Source: Flavobacteriales bacterium CG18_big_fil_WC_8_21_14_2_50_32_9 | GTDB taxonomy: Bacteria > Bacteroidota > Bacteroidia > Flavobacteriales_E > Vicingaceae | NCBI GenBank assembly: GCA_002770955.1 | Contig: PCUH01000002.1 | Location: forward strand, 1 to 10,747 | Length of the DNA: 10,747 nt | Direction of reading: 5' to 3' | Part shown: piece by piece, positions 5,005 to 10,747 of the stretch | Layout of the letters: every line of letters starts with the position of its first letter | Numbering within the stretch: position 1 is the first letter of the stretch | Translations under genes and position numbers: made by a program | Notes under the pieces: generated by a model | What the model was told of the DNA's origin: nothing | What the model saw: only the letters and a program-made list of their open reading frames with translations | Database searches by the model: none

Positions 5005-5055
5005 GTTTTATGTGTTAAAAGTGTTGAATAAATTTAATTTTTAAGAGAAAAGAAA

Positions 5056-5832
5056 TTAAGCTTTTGTTTCTTCAGAAGTAACTTCTTCTTTTGTAGCTTC
5101 TTTAGGTGCTTTTTCTTTTGTTTCTTTTGTAGCCTCTTTATCTTTTTTTCTATCAGCTAACCCTCTAGTTACTGCTTCAGCAACAATAGAGATGATTTTA
5201 TCAATTGAGCTAGAAGCATCATCATTTCCTGGAATTGCAAAATCTACTAAAGTAGGGTCAGAGTTAGTATCTACTAAAGCGAAAGTAGGAATACCTAATT
5301 TTTTTGCTTCAGCAATAGCAATATGTTCTTTTTTAATGTCAATAACAAAAATTGCAGAAGGCAAACGCGTTAAATCAGCAATACTTCCTAAATCTCTTTC
5401 TAATTTTTCTCGTTGACGTTGGATTTGAAGACGCTCTCTTTTTGATAACGTATTCATAGTTCCATCTTCTACCATTTTATCAATAGTAGCCATTTTTCTA
5501 ACGGCTTTTCTGATGGTAACAAAATTGGTAAGCATACCTCCAGGCCATCTTTCTGTGATGTAAGGCATGTTGGTTGCTTTAATTTTTTCAGCAACAATAT
5601 CTTTGGCTTGTTTTTTTGTTGCAACAAACATGATTTTTTTACCTGATTTAGCAATTTGCTCTAATGCAGCACATGCTTGTTCAAGTTTTGCTGCTGTTTT
5701 ATGAAGATCGATAATGTGAATACCGTTTCGCTCCATAAAAATATAGGGAGCCATTTTTGGGTTCCATTTTCTTTTTAGGTGACCAAAATGAACACCTGCA
5801 TCTAATAGTTCTTTGAAATCTACTTTTGACAT
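5056..5832 (-). CDS. rpsB: 30S ribosomal protein S2
   Basis: S2 is a small-subunit protein needed late in 30S assembly and for S1 attachment. The 258-residue product carries typical S2 segments: LLDAGVHFGHLKRKWNPKM at 9-27, the RNGIHIIDLHKT block near 35-46, TERWPGGMLTNF, and FVIDIKKEHIAIAEA followed by IPTFALVDTNSDP. After the conserved body, residues from about 225 form a low-complexity Lys/Glu/Thr tail (DRKKDKEATKETKEKAPKE and on to the end), a common but variable extension in this phylum. The gene is separated from rpsI by 138 bp holding a hairpin, so it probably has its own promoter; none was clearly identified. tsf follows in the same unit. Confidence 0.97.
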   Translation of the reverse strand: MSKVDFKELLDAGVHFGHLKRKWNPKMAPYIFMERNGIHIIDLHKTAAKLEQACAALEQIAKSGKKIMFVATKKQAKDIVAEKIKATNMPYITERWPGGMLTNFVTIRKAVRKMATIDKMVEDGTMNTLSKRERLQIQRQREKLERDLGSIADLTRLPSAIFVIDIKKEHIAIAEAKKLGIPTFALVDTNSDPTLVDFAIPGNDDASSSIDKIISIVAEAVTRGLADRKKDKEATKETKEKAPKEATKEEVTSEETKA

Positions 5833-5878
5833 TTTTTTAATTGTTTACATTCCTTAATAACTTCAATCTTTAAGTAGC

Positions 5879-5890
5879 TCGCAATTGCGA
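5879..5890. repeat. 12-bp palindrome TCGCAATTGCGA upstream of rpsB
   Basis: A perfect palindrome lies 47 nt upstream of the rpsB start on the minus strand, in the leader or promoter region. It may be a protein-binding site or chance; nothing else in the gap explains it. Confidence 0.3.
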
Positions 5891-5925
5891 AGTCTTAAAA
5901 ATTTAGATACTAAACAATAGGTTAT

Positions 5926-5958
5926 AAAAATTCCGTTCCGATAGCTATCGGAATGGAA
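5926..5958 (-). terminator. Hairpin terminator of rplM-rpsI
   Basis: TTCCGATAGCTATCGGAA (5936-5953) is a perfect 18-bp palindrome. Pairing extends outward through CC/GG and TT/AA with one G-T mismatch, and on the minus strand it is followed by five T's. It starts 13 nt after the rpsI stop. I recall the CCGATAGCTATCGG core as frequent in flavobacterial intergenic DNA. Confidence 0.75.
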
Positions 5959-5970
5959 ATAGTTTTAATC

Positions 5971-6357
5971 TTAACGCTTACTAAATTGGAATTGTTTACG
6001 AGCTTTAGGTTGCCCTGGTTTTTTACGTTCAACCATTCTAGGGTCTCTTGTAAGTAAACTATCTACTTTTAGTAATGCTCTGTTTGTTTCATCTGATTTA
6101 ACTAAAGCTCTTGATATTGCGTGTCTAACCGCTTCAGCTTGTCCTGTTATTCCTCCACCAAATACGTTTACTTTAACATCAAAAGTATCTTTAGTGTCTG
6201 TTGCAACAAATGCTTGTTGAATCTTTCCTTGTAAAACAGTGGTTGGAAAAAATACTTTATAGTCTTTTTTATTTACTGTTACATTTCCTTTTCCTTTTGT
6301 AAGGTAAACTCTTGCTACTGCAGTTTTTCTTCTTCCTGTTGCGTTAATTACTTCCAT
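5971..6357 (-). CDS. rpsI: 30S ribosomal protein S9
   Basis: S9 is a small-subunit head protein whose C-terminal tail reaches the P-site tRNA. The 128-residue protein opens with NATGRRKTAVARVYL, the family N-terminal motif, has GGGITGQAEAVRHAISRAL at 68-86 and ends with the basic tail KKPGQPKARKQFQFSKR, including the invariant terminal KR. Length is standard. It lies 5 bp after rplM in the conserved L13-S9 pair, so the two are translated from one transcript. The hairpin at 5926-5958 closes the unit. Confidence 0.98.
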   Translation of the reverse strand: MEVINATGRRKTAVARVYLTKGKGNVTVNKKDYKVFFPTTVLQGKIQQAFVATDTKDTFDVKVNVFGGGITGQAEAVRHAISRALVKSDETNRALLKVDSLLTRDPRMVERKKPGQPKARKQFQFSKR

Positions 6358-6362
6358 GGATT

Positions 6363-6818
6363 TTATTTAAGATCAGATAATTTAATTTCTTTTGGTTGTT
6401 GTGCTTCTTGGTTGTGAACAGCTCCTTCATAAACATAAAGGTTTCTGAATAAAGCACTACCTAATTTATTTTTTGGCAACATTCCTTTTATTGCCTTTTC
6501 TACCATAAATGTTGGTTTTTTTGCCATAACATCTTTTGCTATTGCTATTTTTTGACCACCTGGATATCCTGAATAGGTAATATATTCTTTATCATCCCAT
6601 TTTTTACCAGTTAATTTTATTTTTTCTGCATTAATAACAATTACGTTATCACCGCAATCAACATGAGGTGTGAAATTGGTTTTGTGCTTTCCTCTGATTA
6701 AACTAGCAACTTTTGAAGCTAATCTTCCTAAAGGTTCGTTTTGTGCATCAACAAGTACCCAGTTTTTGTTAACTGTAGCTTCGTTTGCTGAAATTGTTTT
6801 GTAACTTAATGTATTCAC
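6363..6818 (-). CDS. rplM: 50S ribosomal protein L13
   Basis: L13 is an early-binding large-subunit assembly protein. The 151-residue product has WVLVDAQNEPLGRLAS at 20-35, HVDCGDNVIVINAEKIKLTG at 52-71, YSGYPGGQK at 82-90 and the LPKNKLG motif near 114-120, all typical of the family, with normal length. It is the first gene of the L13-S9 unit, and a good Bacteroidota promoter lies 54-86 nt upstream. The leader between promoter and start contains a small CCC/GGG hairpin (CCCCATTTTAGGG). Autoregulation of L13 genes is known elsewhere, but no known leader motif was recognised here. Confidence 0.98.
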   Translation of the reverse strand: MNTLSYKTISANEATVNKNWVLVDAQNEPLGRLASKVASLIRGKHKTNFTPHVDCGDNVIVINAEKIKLTGKKWDDKEYITYSGYPGGQKIAIAKDVMAKKPTFMVEKAIKGMLPKNKLGSALFRNLYVYEGAVHNQEAQQPKEIKLSDLK

Positions 6819-6871
6819 GTAAATCTGTTTTGATTACTATTAATAATATTAATATCCCTAAAATGGGGCTG

Positions 6872-6904
6872 CGAATTTACGACATTTTTTTTAATACAGA
6901 CAAA
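6872..6904 (-). promoter_or_regulatory. Promoter of the rplM-rpsI unit
   Basis: On the minus strand TTTG (6904-6901) and TAAATTCG (6879-6872) are separated by 21 nt. The second differs from the Bacteroidota -7 consensus TAnnTTTG at one base. CAGCCCC follows, a sequence I recall near start sites of flavobacterial ribosomal genes. Transcription would start about 45-50 nt before the rplM ATG. Confidence 0.7.
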
Positions 6905-6924
6905 CTTATTTAAAAAAATATTTT

Positions 6925-7767
6925 TTATTGTTCTGTAAGGGAATCTTTTTCTTCTTTTTTCACATGAATTACACGTTGAGGGAAAGGAATTTGAACTTTA
7001 TGTTCGCTAAATAACTCAAATAATTTTATTCGTATATCGCTTTTTATCGTTTCAATTCTAAATACTTCGTCTGCCCAAAATATCAACGTAAAATCTAGTG
7101 ATGAATCTCCATAATCACTAAAACGAACAAAAGATTCAGGTTTCTTTAGTACACTTGGGTGGTTACTTGCTTCTTTCATCAATCGCATTACTAATTGTAC
7201 ATCGGAAGAATAATCTACACCCACTTTAATTTCAAAACGAGAAGAGATGGAACTATACGTCCAGTTTACTAATTGATTTTTCGTTAAATCTGTGTTTGGA
7301 ATAATTATATAAATATCTTCCCGTGTTAAAACTGTAGTAGTTCTGAGGTTAATTTCTTGTACTTTTCCAACCAACCCATCAATTTCTATAACATCATTTA
7401 CTTTTATTGTTGAATCGAGCAAAAGAATTATTCCAGAAGTAAAATCGCTAAATAAATTTTGTAATCCAAAACCAACTCCAACCAAAAGTGCAGCAGACCC
7501 TGCCATTAAAATTGATAAATTGAATCCTACTATTTGTAATCCAAAAATTATGGCTAATACAATAATAACATATTTGGTTAAACTAAAAAGGGAGTTTTTT
7601 CTTGATATATCGAGTTTTGTTGTGCTGAATATCGCTTTTTTAATAAGTTTAACAACTACAGTAACAATAATTATAAACAAGCTCAATAAGAGTAATTCAG
7701 TTACTTTAAGTGCATGTTCTCCAATATCAAAAAGAGAATAATTTAGAAATTCTTTTATACTAAACAT
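6925..7767 (-). CDS. Small-conductance mechanosensitive channel, MscS family
   Basis: The 280-residue membrane protein has the MscS layout: TM helices at about 22-42, 61-80 and 85-119, the last being the pore helix with the family signature (AALLVGVGFGLQNLFSDFTS, residues 92-111). A beta domain follows (IKVNDVIEIDGLVGKVQEIN), then the cytoplasmic alpha/beta domain ending IPFPQRVIHV. MscS channels open on membrane tension and release solutes after hypo-osmotic shock. The gene starts inside the end of the upstream K+-channel gene (8-bp overlap), so the two are probably coupled. An A7/T6 stretch overlaps the stop and may help end transcription, but it also borders the rplM promoter. A paralogue-level name such as mscS or ynaI cannot be set. 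Confidence 0.93.
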   Translation of the reverse strand: MFSIKEFLNYSLFDIGEHALKVTELLLLSLFIIIVTVVVKLIKKAIFSTTKLDISRKNSLFSLTKYVIIVLAIIFGLQIVGFNLSILMAGSAALLVGVGFGLQNLFSDFTSGIILLLDSTIKVNDVIEIDGLVGKVQEINLRTTTVLTREDIYIIIPNTDLTKNQLVNWTYSSISSRFEIKVGVDYSSDVQLVMRLMKEASNHPSVLKKPESFVRFSDYGDSSLDFTLIFWADEVFRIETIKSDIRIKLFELFSEHKVQIPFPQRVIHVKKEEKDSLTEQ

Positions 7768-8554
7768 CGGTTAATAATTTACCACAATTACTACAATAGG
7801 TTGCGTTTGTTTCGTTATCGTGCTTACAAATTTCGCATTTTTTTCTTTCAGTTCCTGCTTTGGCTATTTCTACTGTGAAAATACCTGTTGGAACAGCAAT
7901 AATAGCATAACCAATAAGCATAACAACGGAAGAAATAACTTTTCCTATTATTGTGTGAGGAACAATGTCTCCATAGCCAACTGTTGTAATTGTTATGATT
8001 GCCCAATAGATGCTTTGTGGAATACTTGTAAATCCATTTTCTGCTCCTTCCACCACATACATTGTGGTTCCCATAATAACAACTATGGCTAATATAGAAA
8101 ACAGAAAAGTACTTATTTTATACAAACTTGAAACTAATGCTCTTTTAAGACTATTAGCTTCGGATAAAAAACGGACTAATTTAATAATCCGAAAAATCCT
8201 AAATAACCGCAATGATCTAATTGCTGATAAGAAATGAATACTAGGAATTAATAGTATCAAATAAGAGGGAAGAATTGAAATTAAATCAACCACTCCCCAA
8301 AAACTAAAAATGTATTTTATCGGTTTAGGACTTATCCATATTCTCAATACATATTCTATGGAAAAAATAGCGGTAAAAAATAGTTCAACATATAAAAAGA
8401 TAGTAGAATAGTTGCTTCCTAACTCAGGCATACTTTCTAACATAACAGCTAAAACACTCGTTAATATTAGGTAAAGTAAAACAACATCAAATCGCTTTCC
8501 TAACTTTGTGTCTGTTCCAAAAATAACAATATGTAATTTTCTTTTAAGCGTCAT
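7760..8554 (-). CDS. Voltage-gated-type potassium channel with zinc-ribbon tail
   Basis: The 264-residue protein is a six-helix ion transporter. S4 carries a charge every third residue (R113, R116, R119, R122, K125, R128), a full voltage-sensor pattern. The pore loop holds the K+ selectivity filter TITTVGYGDIVP (TVGYGD at 191-196), and S6 follows at about 204-230. The C-terminus is unusual: C240-x2-C243 and C254-x2-C257 (CEICKHDNETNATYCSNCGK) form a small zinc ribbon in the cytoplasm, perhaps for assembly or sensing. The start MTLKRKLHIV fits the family, with a TACTTTTG promoter element about 28 nt upstream. It overlaps the downstream MscS gene by 8 bp, linking a K+ pathway with an osmotic release valve. 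Confidence 0.93.
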   Translation of the reverse strand: MTLKRKLHIVIFGTDTKLGKRFDVVLLYLILTSVLAVMLESMPELGSNYSTIFLYVELFFTAIFSIEYVLRIWISPKPIKYIFSFWGVVDLISILPSYLILLIPSIHFLSAIRSLRLFRIFRIIKLVRFLSEANSLKRALVSSLYKISTFLFSILAIVVIMGTTMYVVEGAENGFTSIPQSIYWAIITITTVGYGDIVPHTIIGKVISSVVMLIGYAIIAVPTGIFTVEIAKAGTERKKCEICKHDNETNATYCSNCGKLLTDV

Positions 8555-8581
8555 TTTTGTTTAAGAATTCTTTTTTGAATT

Positions 8582-8589
8582 CAAAAGTA
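8582..8589 (-). promoter_or_regulatory. Possible -7 element of the K+ channel gene
   Basis: TACTTTTG on the minus strand (8589-8582) matches TAnnTTTG. A start about 6 nt further on would leave a leader of roughly 20 nt before the ATG at 8554. No good -33 TTG was found. Two GAATTC sites separated by A/T bases follow it. Confidence 0.45.
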
Positions 8590-8614
8590 CCTAAAAATAC
8601 CTAATTAAAGCATA

Positions 8615-8644
8615 TTGTTTATGGGTTTAAAAATAGTAATTTTG
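8615..8644 (+). promoter_or_regulatory. Promoter of mgtE
   Basis: TTG (8615-8617) and TAATTTTG (8637-8644) are separated by 19 nt, a full match to the Bacteroidota promoter pattern. Transcription would begin near 8650, leaving a leader of about 15 nt, too short for an Mg2+ riboswitch. Confidence 0.75.
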
Positions 8645-8664
8645 CAGCGTCAAAAAATGAATCT

Positions 8665-10017
8665 ATGCAATTTCAACTAACCAAAGAATTTCTTGACCAG
8701 CTAAATAATGCTGTGGCAAATAATTCAGATAAGGAAGTGTTGATGCTTATCAAGGATATGCATGCTGTTGATGTTGCCGAAATTTTAGATGAACAAAACC
8801 TAGAAAATGCTCGAGCTTTTTTTAGTTTCTTGCCAAAAGAATTTGCTGCCGATGTATTGATTGAGCTGGATGAAGAAAGAAGAGAGAAATTTTTAGATGC
8901 ATTAACCTCTCGAGAAATTGCAGAAAACTTCATCGATAATATGGATTCTGATGATGCAGCCGATTTAATCGGTGAGCTTTCTGAAGAAAAAAGAGGTGAA
9001 GTAATCTCTCATATTGAAGATTTAGAACAAGCCTCTGATATCTTAAAACTACTCGATTACCCAGAAGATACCGCTGGTGGTTTGATGGCGAATGAGTTGG
9101 CAAGTGTAAATTGGAATTGGGATATTAATACCTGTGTCAAAGAATTAAAAAAACAGGCAGAAGAGCTTGAAAAAATATATACGGTTTATGTGGTGGATGA
9201 TAGTAATGTGTTAAAAGGAAGAATTTCCTTGAGAAGACTACTATTAACTCCTGGAACAAAAAAAGTGAAAGATATTTGCGAAGAAGATATTCTTTCGGTA
9301 ACACCAGATATTGATGACGAACACGTTGCAATGTTAATGGAAAAATACGATTTAGTTTCCATCCCTGTTGTGGATGAATTAAAGCGTTTAATTGGAAGGA
9401 TTACCATTGATGATGTGGTAGATGTAATTAAGGAAGAAGCCGAAAAAGATTACCAAATGGCTTCGGGTATTTCTGAAAATATAGAATCTTCAGATAAATT
9501 TTGGGTAATATCTAGGGCCAGATTGCCATGGTTATTAGTAGGTTTGTTGGGAGGAATTGTAGGTTCTAAAATTATTGGAATTTATGAAGGAGAAATTCAA
9601 CTACACCCCCAAATGGCTTTTTTTATTCCTTTAATTGCTGCTATGGGTGGAAATGTGGGCGTACAATCTTCTGCTTTAATTGTGCAAGGATTAGCCAACA
9701 AATCAATGGGATTAACAGGTATTTGGAGTAAACTAGGTAAAGAAATGATGGTTGGGATATTAAATGGATTAGTATGCTCCATATTAATTTTTGGATATAC
9801 TTTTTTCTTTCAAGAATCCATTAATTTAGCAGTTACAGTGAGTACGGCTCTTTTATCAGTAATTTTTTTCGCAGGAATTTTTGGAACACTCATCCCCTTG
9901 TTGTTGCATAAATATAAAATAGACCCCGCCTTAGCAACAGGACCTTTTATCACCACAACCAACGATATTTTTGGTATTTTTATTTACTTTTTTATTGGTT
10001 ATCTGATGTACTCTTAA
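8665..10017 (+). CDS. mgtE: Magnesium transporter MgtE
   Basis: MgtE is a dimeric inner-membrane Mg2+ channel gated by cytoplasmic Mg2+. The 450-residue protein has the complete layout: an N-terminal helical MgtE_N superhelix (about 20-125), the YPEDTAGGLM linker (132-141), two CBS domains (about 142-200 and 204-260, the second with VSIPVVDELKRLIGRITIDD), the plug helix, and the membrane domain from about 285. Pore residues are evident: GGNVGVQSSAL at 328-338 and the conserved pore Asp at 434 in TTTNDIFG. The start at 8665 gives the family N-terminus; an earlier ATG at 8657 is in another frame and reads only seven codons. A strong promoter lies just upstream. The next gene follows after 21 nt. 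Gating is expected through Mg2+ binding to acidic residues of the N and CBS domains, not through a leader RNA. Confidence 0.96.
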   Translation: MQFQLTKEFLDQLNNAVANNSDKEVLMLIKDMHAVDVAEILDEQNLENARAFFSFLPKEFAADVLIELDEERREKFLDALTSREIAENFIDNMDSDDAADLIGELSEEKRGEVISHIEDLEQASDILKLLDYPEDTAGGLMANELASVNWNWDINTCVKELKKQAEELEKIYTVYVVDDSNVLKGRISLRRLLLTPGTKKVKDICEEDILSVTPDIDDEHVAMLMEKYDLVSIPVVDELKRLIGRITIDDVVDVIKEEAEKDYQMASGISENIESSDKFWVISRARLPWLLVGLLGGIVGSKIIGIYEGEIQLHPQMAFFIPLIAAMGGNVGVQSSALIVQGLANKSMGLTGIWSKLGKEMMVGILNGLVCSILIFGYTFFFQESINLAVTVSTALLSVIFFAGIFGTLIPLLLHKYKIDPALATGPFITTTNDIFGIFIYFFIGYLMYS

Positions 10018-10038
10018 AATAGTTTGCTAATTATAAAA

Positions 10039-10747
10039 ATGAAACAAAAAATCTTATTTTTAGATACTGTTCACCCAATACTGGAAGAACGGCTCATCCA
10101 AATGGGATTTGTGTGCGAACATGATTATACTTCTTCTAAAGAAATGATAGAAGAAAAAATAATCAACTATATAGGTATAGTTATCAGAAGCCGATTTACA
10201 ATAGACAAACTATTTCTTGATAAAGCTACAAATCTTAAATTTATTGCCCGTTCGGGTGCTGGGCTAGAAAACATTGCTGTTGCGTATGCAGAAAAAAATA
10301 ACGTAAAAGTGTTTAACTCACCCGAAGGAAACAAAGATGCAGTTGGCGAACATGCAATTGGAATGTTATTGATGTTGTTTAACAAACTCAAACAATGTGA
10401 TGCTCAAGTGCGACAAGGAATTTGGGATAGAGAAGCGAACAGAGGAATAGAATTAGCAGGAAAAACAGTGGGCATTATTGGTTATGGAAACATGGGAGAA
10501 GCCTTAGCTAAAAAATTGATTGGTTTCGATTGTAAGGTAATCGCTTATGACAAGTATAAGAAAGGTTTTGATGGGTTATTTGTAAATGAAGTTTCATTAA
10601 ACGAATTGTTTGAACAAACTGATATTTTAAGCATTCACTTACCACTTTCGGAAGAAACCAAACACTACGTAAATACTGCTTTTCTGAATAATTTTAAGAA
10701 AAACATTTACCTGATAAATACAGCCCGAGGAAACAATGTAAAAACTG
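10039..10747 (+). CDS. D-2-hydroxyacid dehydrogenase, SerA-like, cut at right edge
   Basis: The frame is open from ATG 10039 to the window end (236 residues, incomplete). It reads as an NAD-dependent D-isomer 2-hydroxyacid dehydrogenase: an N-terminal catalytic-domain half (KFIARSGAGLENI at 68-80; SPEGNKDAVGEHAIGML at 94-110), then the NAD-binding domain with GYGNMG at 148-153, the acidic residue D171 ending the second strand (KVIAYD), HLPLSEET at 200-207 and the substrate-binding Arg230 in NTARG. The catalytic Glu and His would lie past the edge. D-3-phosphoglycerate dehydrogenase is a plausible role, but the substrate cannot be set from this part. It starts 21 nt after mgtE and may be cotranscribed, although no functional link is obvious. 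Confidence 0.9.
   Translation, partial: MKQKILFLDTVHPILEERLIQMGFVCEHDYTSSKEMIEEKIINYIGIVIRSRFTIDKLFLDKATNLKFIARSGAGLENIAVAYAEKNNVKVFNSPEGNKDAVGEHAIGMLLMLFNKLKQCDAQVRQGIWDREANRGIELAGKTVGIIGYGNMGEALAKKLIGFDCKVIAYDKYKKGFDGLFVNEVSLNELFEQTDILSIHLPLSEETKHYVNTAFLNNFKKNIYLINTARGNNVKT

Noticed and set aside
8645..8664. Mg2+ riboswitch or leader peptide control of mgtE
   Set aside because: The predicted leader is about 15 nt, too short for a riboswitch; the 7-codon frame at 8657-8680 overlaps the start and is probably chance.

Overview
The window looks like a chromosomal segment from a member of the Bacteroidota, most likely the Flavobacteriia. The DNA is very A+T-rich. Several promoters fit the Bacteroidota pattern (TAnnTTTG at -7, with TTG or TTTG 19-21 nt upstream in the best cases). 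The core proteins (RplM, RpsI, RpsB with a charged tail, EF-Ts, UMP kinase, MgtE) have a flavobacterial character. No genus can be named from the sequence alone.

Layout. (1) 1-2163 is accessory DNA: two divergent helix-turn-helix regulator genes with palindromes between them (one cut by the left edge), a 398-nt stretch (639-1036) holding only decayed remnants, a lipoprotein gene broken by a run of nine G's, and a small secreted or outer-membrane protein. (2) 2164-3399 is the most interesting part. A zeta-toxin-like P-loop kinase and a 50-residue partner lie between two direct copies of the 3' end of pyrH (180 bp, 5 mismatches). The right copy is the real end of pyrH; the left copy is an orphan fragment. 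This looks like a small toxin-antitoxin cassette inserted into pyrH that rebuilt the gene as it entered. (3) 3251-6818, minus strand, is a core translation and nucleotide block in the order rplM-rpsI, hairpin, rpsB-tsf, hairpin, pyrH. frr, often the next gene after pyrH, is not in the window. (4) 6925-8554, minus strand, is an overlapping ion-channel pair: a six-helix voltage-gated-type K+ channel with a zinc-ribbon tail, then an MscS-family mechanosensitive channel. (5) 8665-10747, plus strand, holds the Mg2+ transporter MgtE, followed after 21 nt by a D-2-hydroxyacid dehydrogenase that runs off the right edge.

How the genes work together. The minus-strand block from rplM to tsf makes ribosomal proteins and an elongation factor, and PyrH supplies UDP for pyrimidine nucleotides. 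The channel pair and MgtE are transcribed divergently from a shared 110-bp region and all handle ions and osmotic state. The accessory end carries signs of repeated insertion and decay: a duplicated target sequence, gene stubs, palindromes and a possibly phase-variable homopolymer. No RNA gene, CRISPR array, integrase or transposase was seen.
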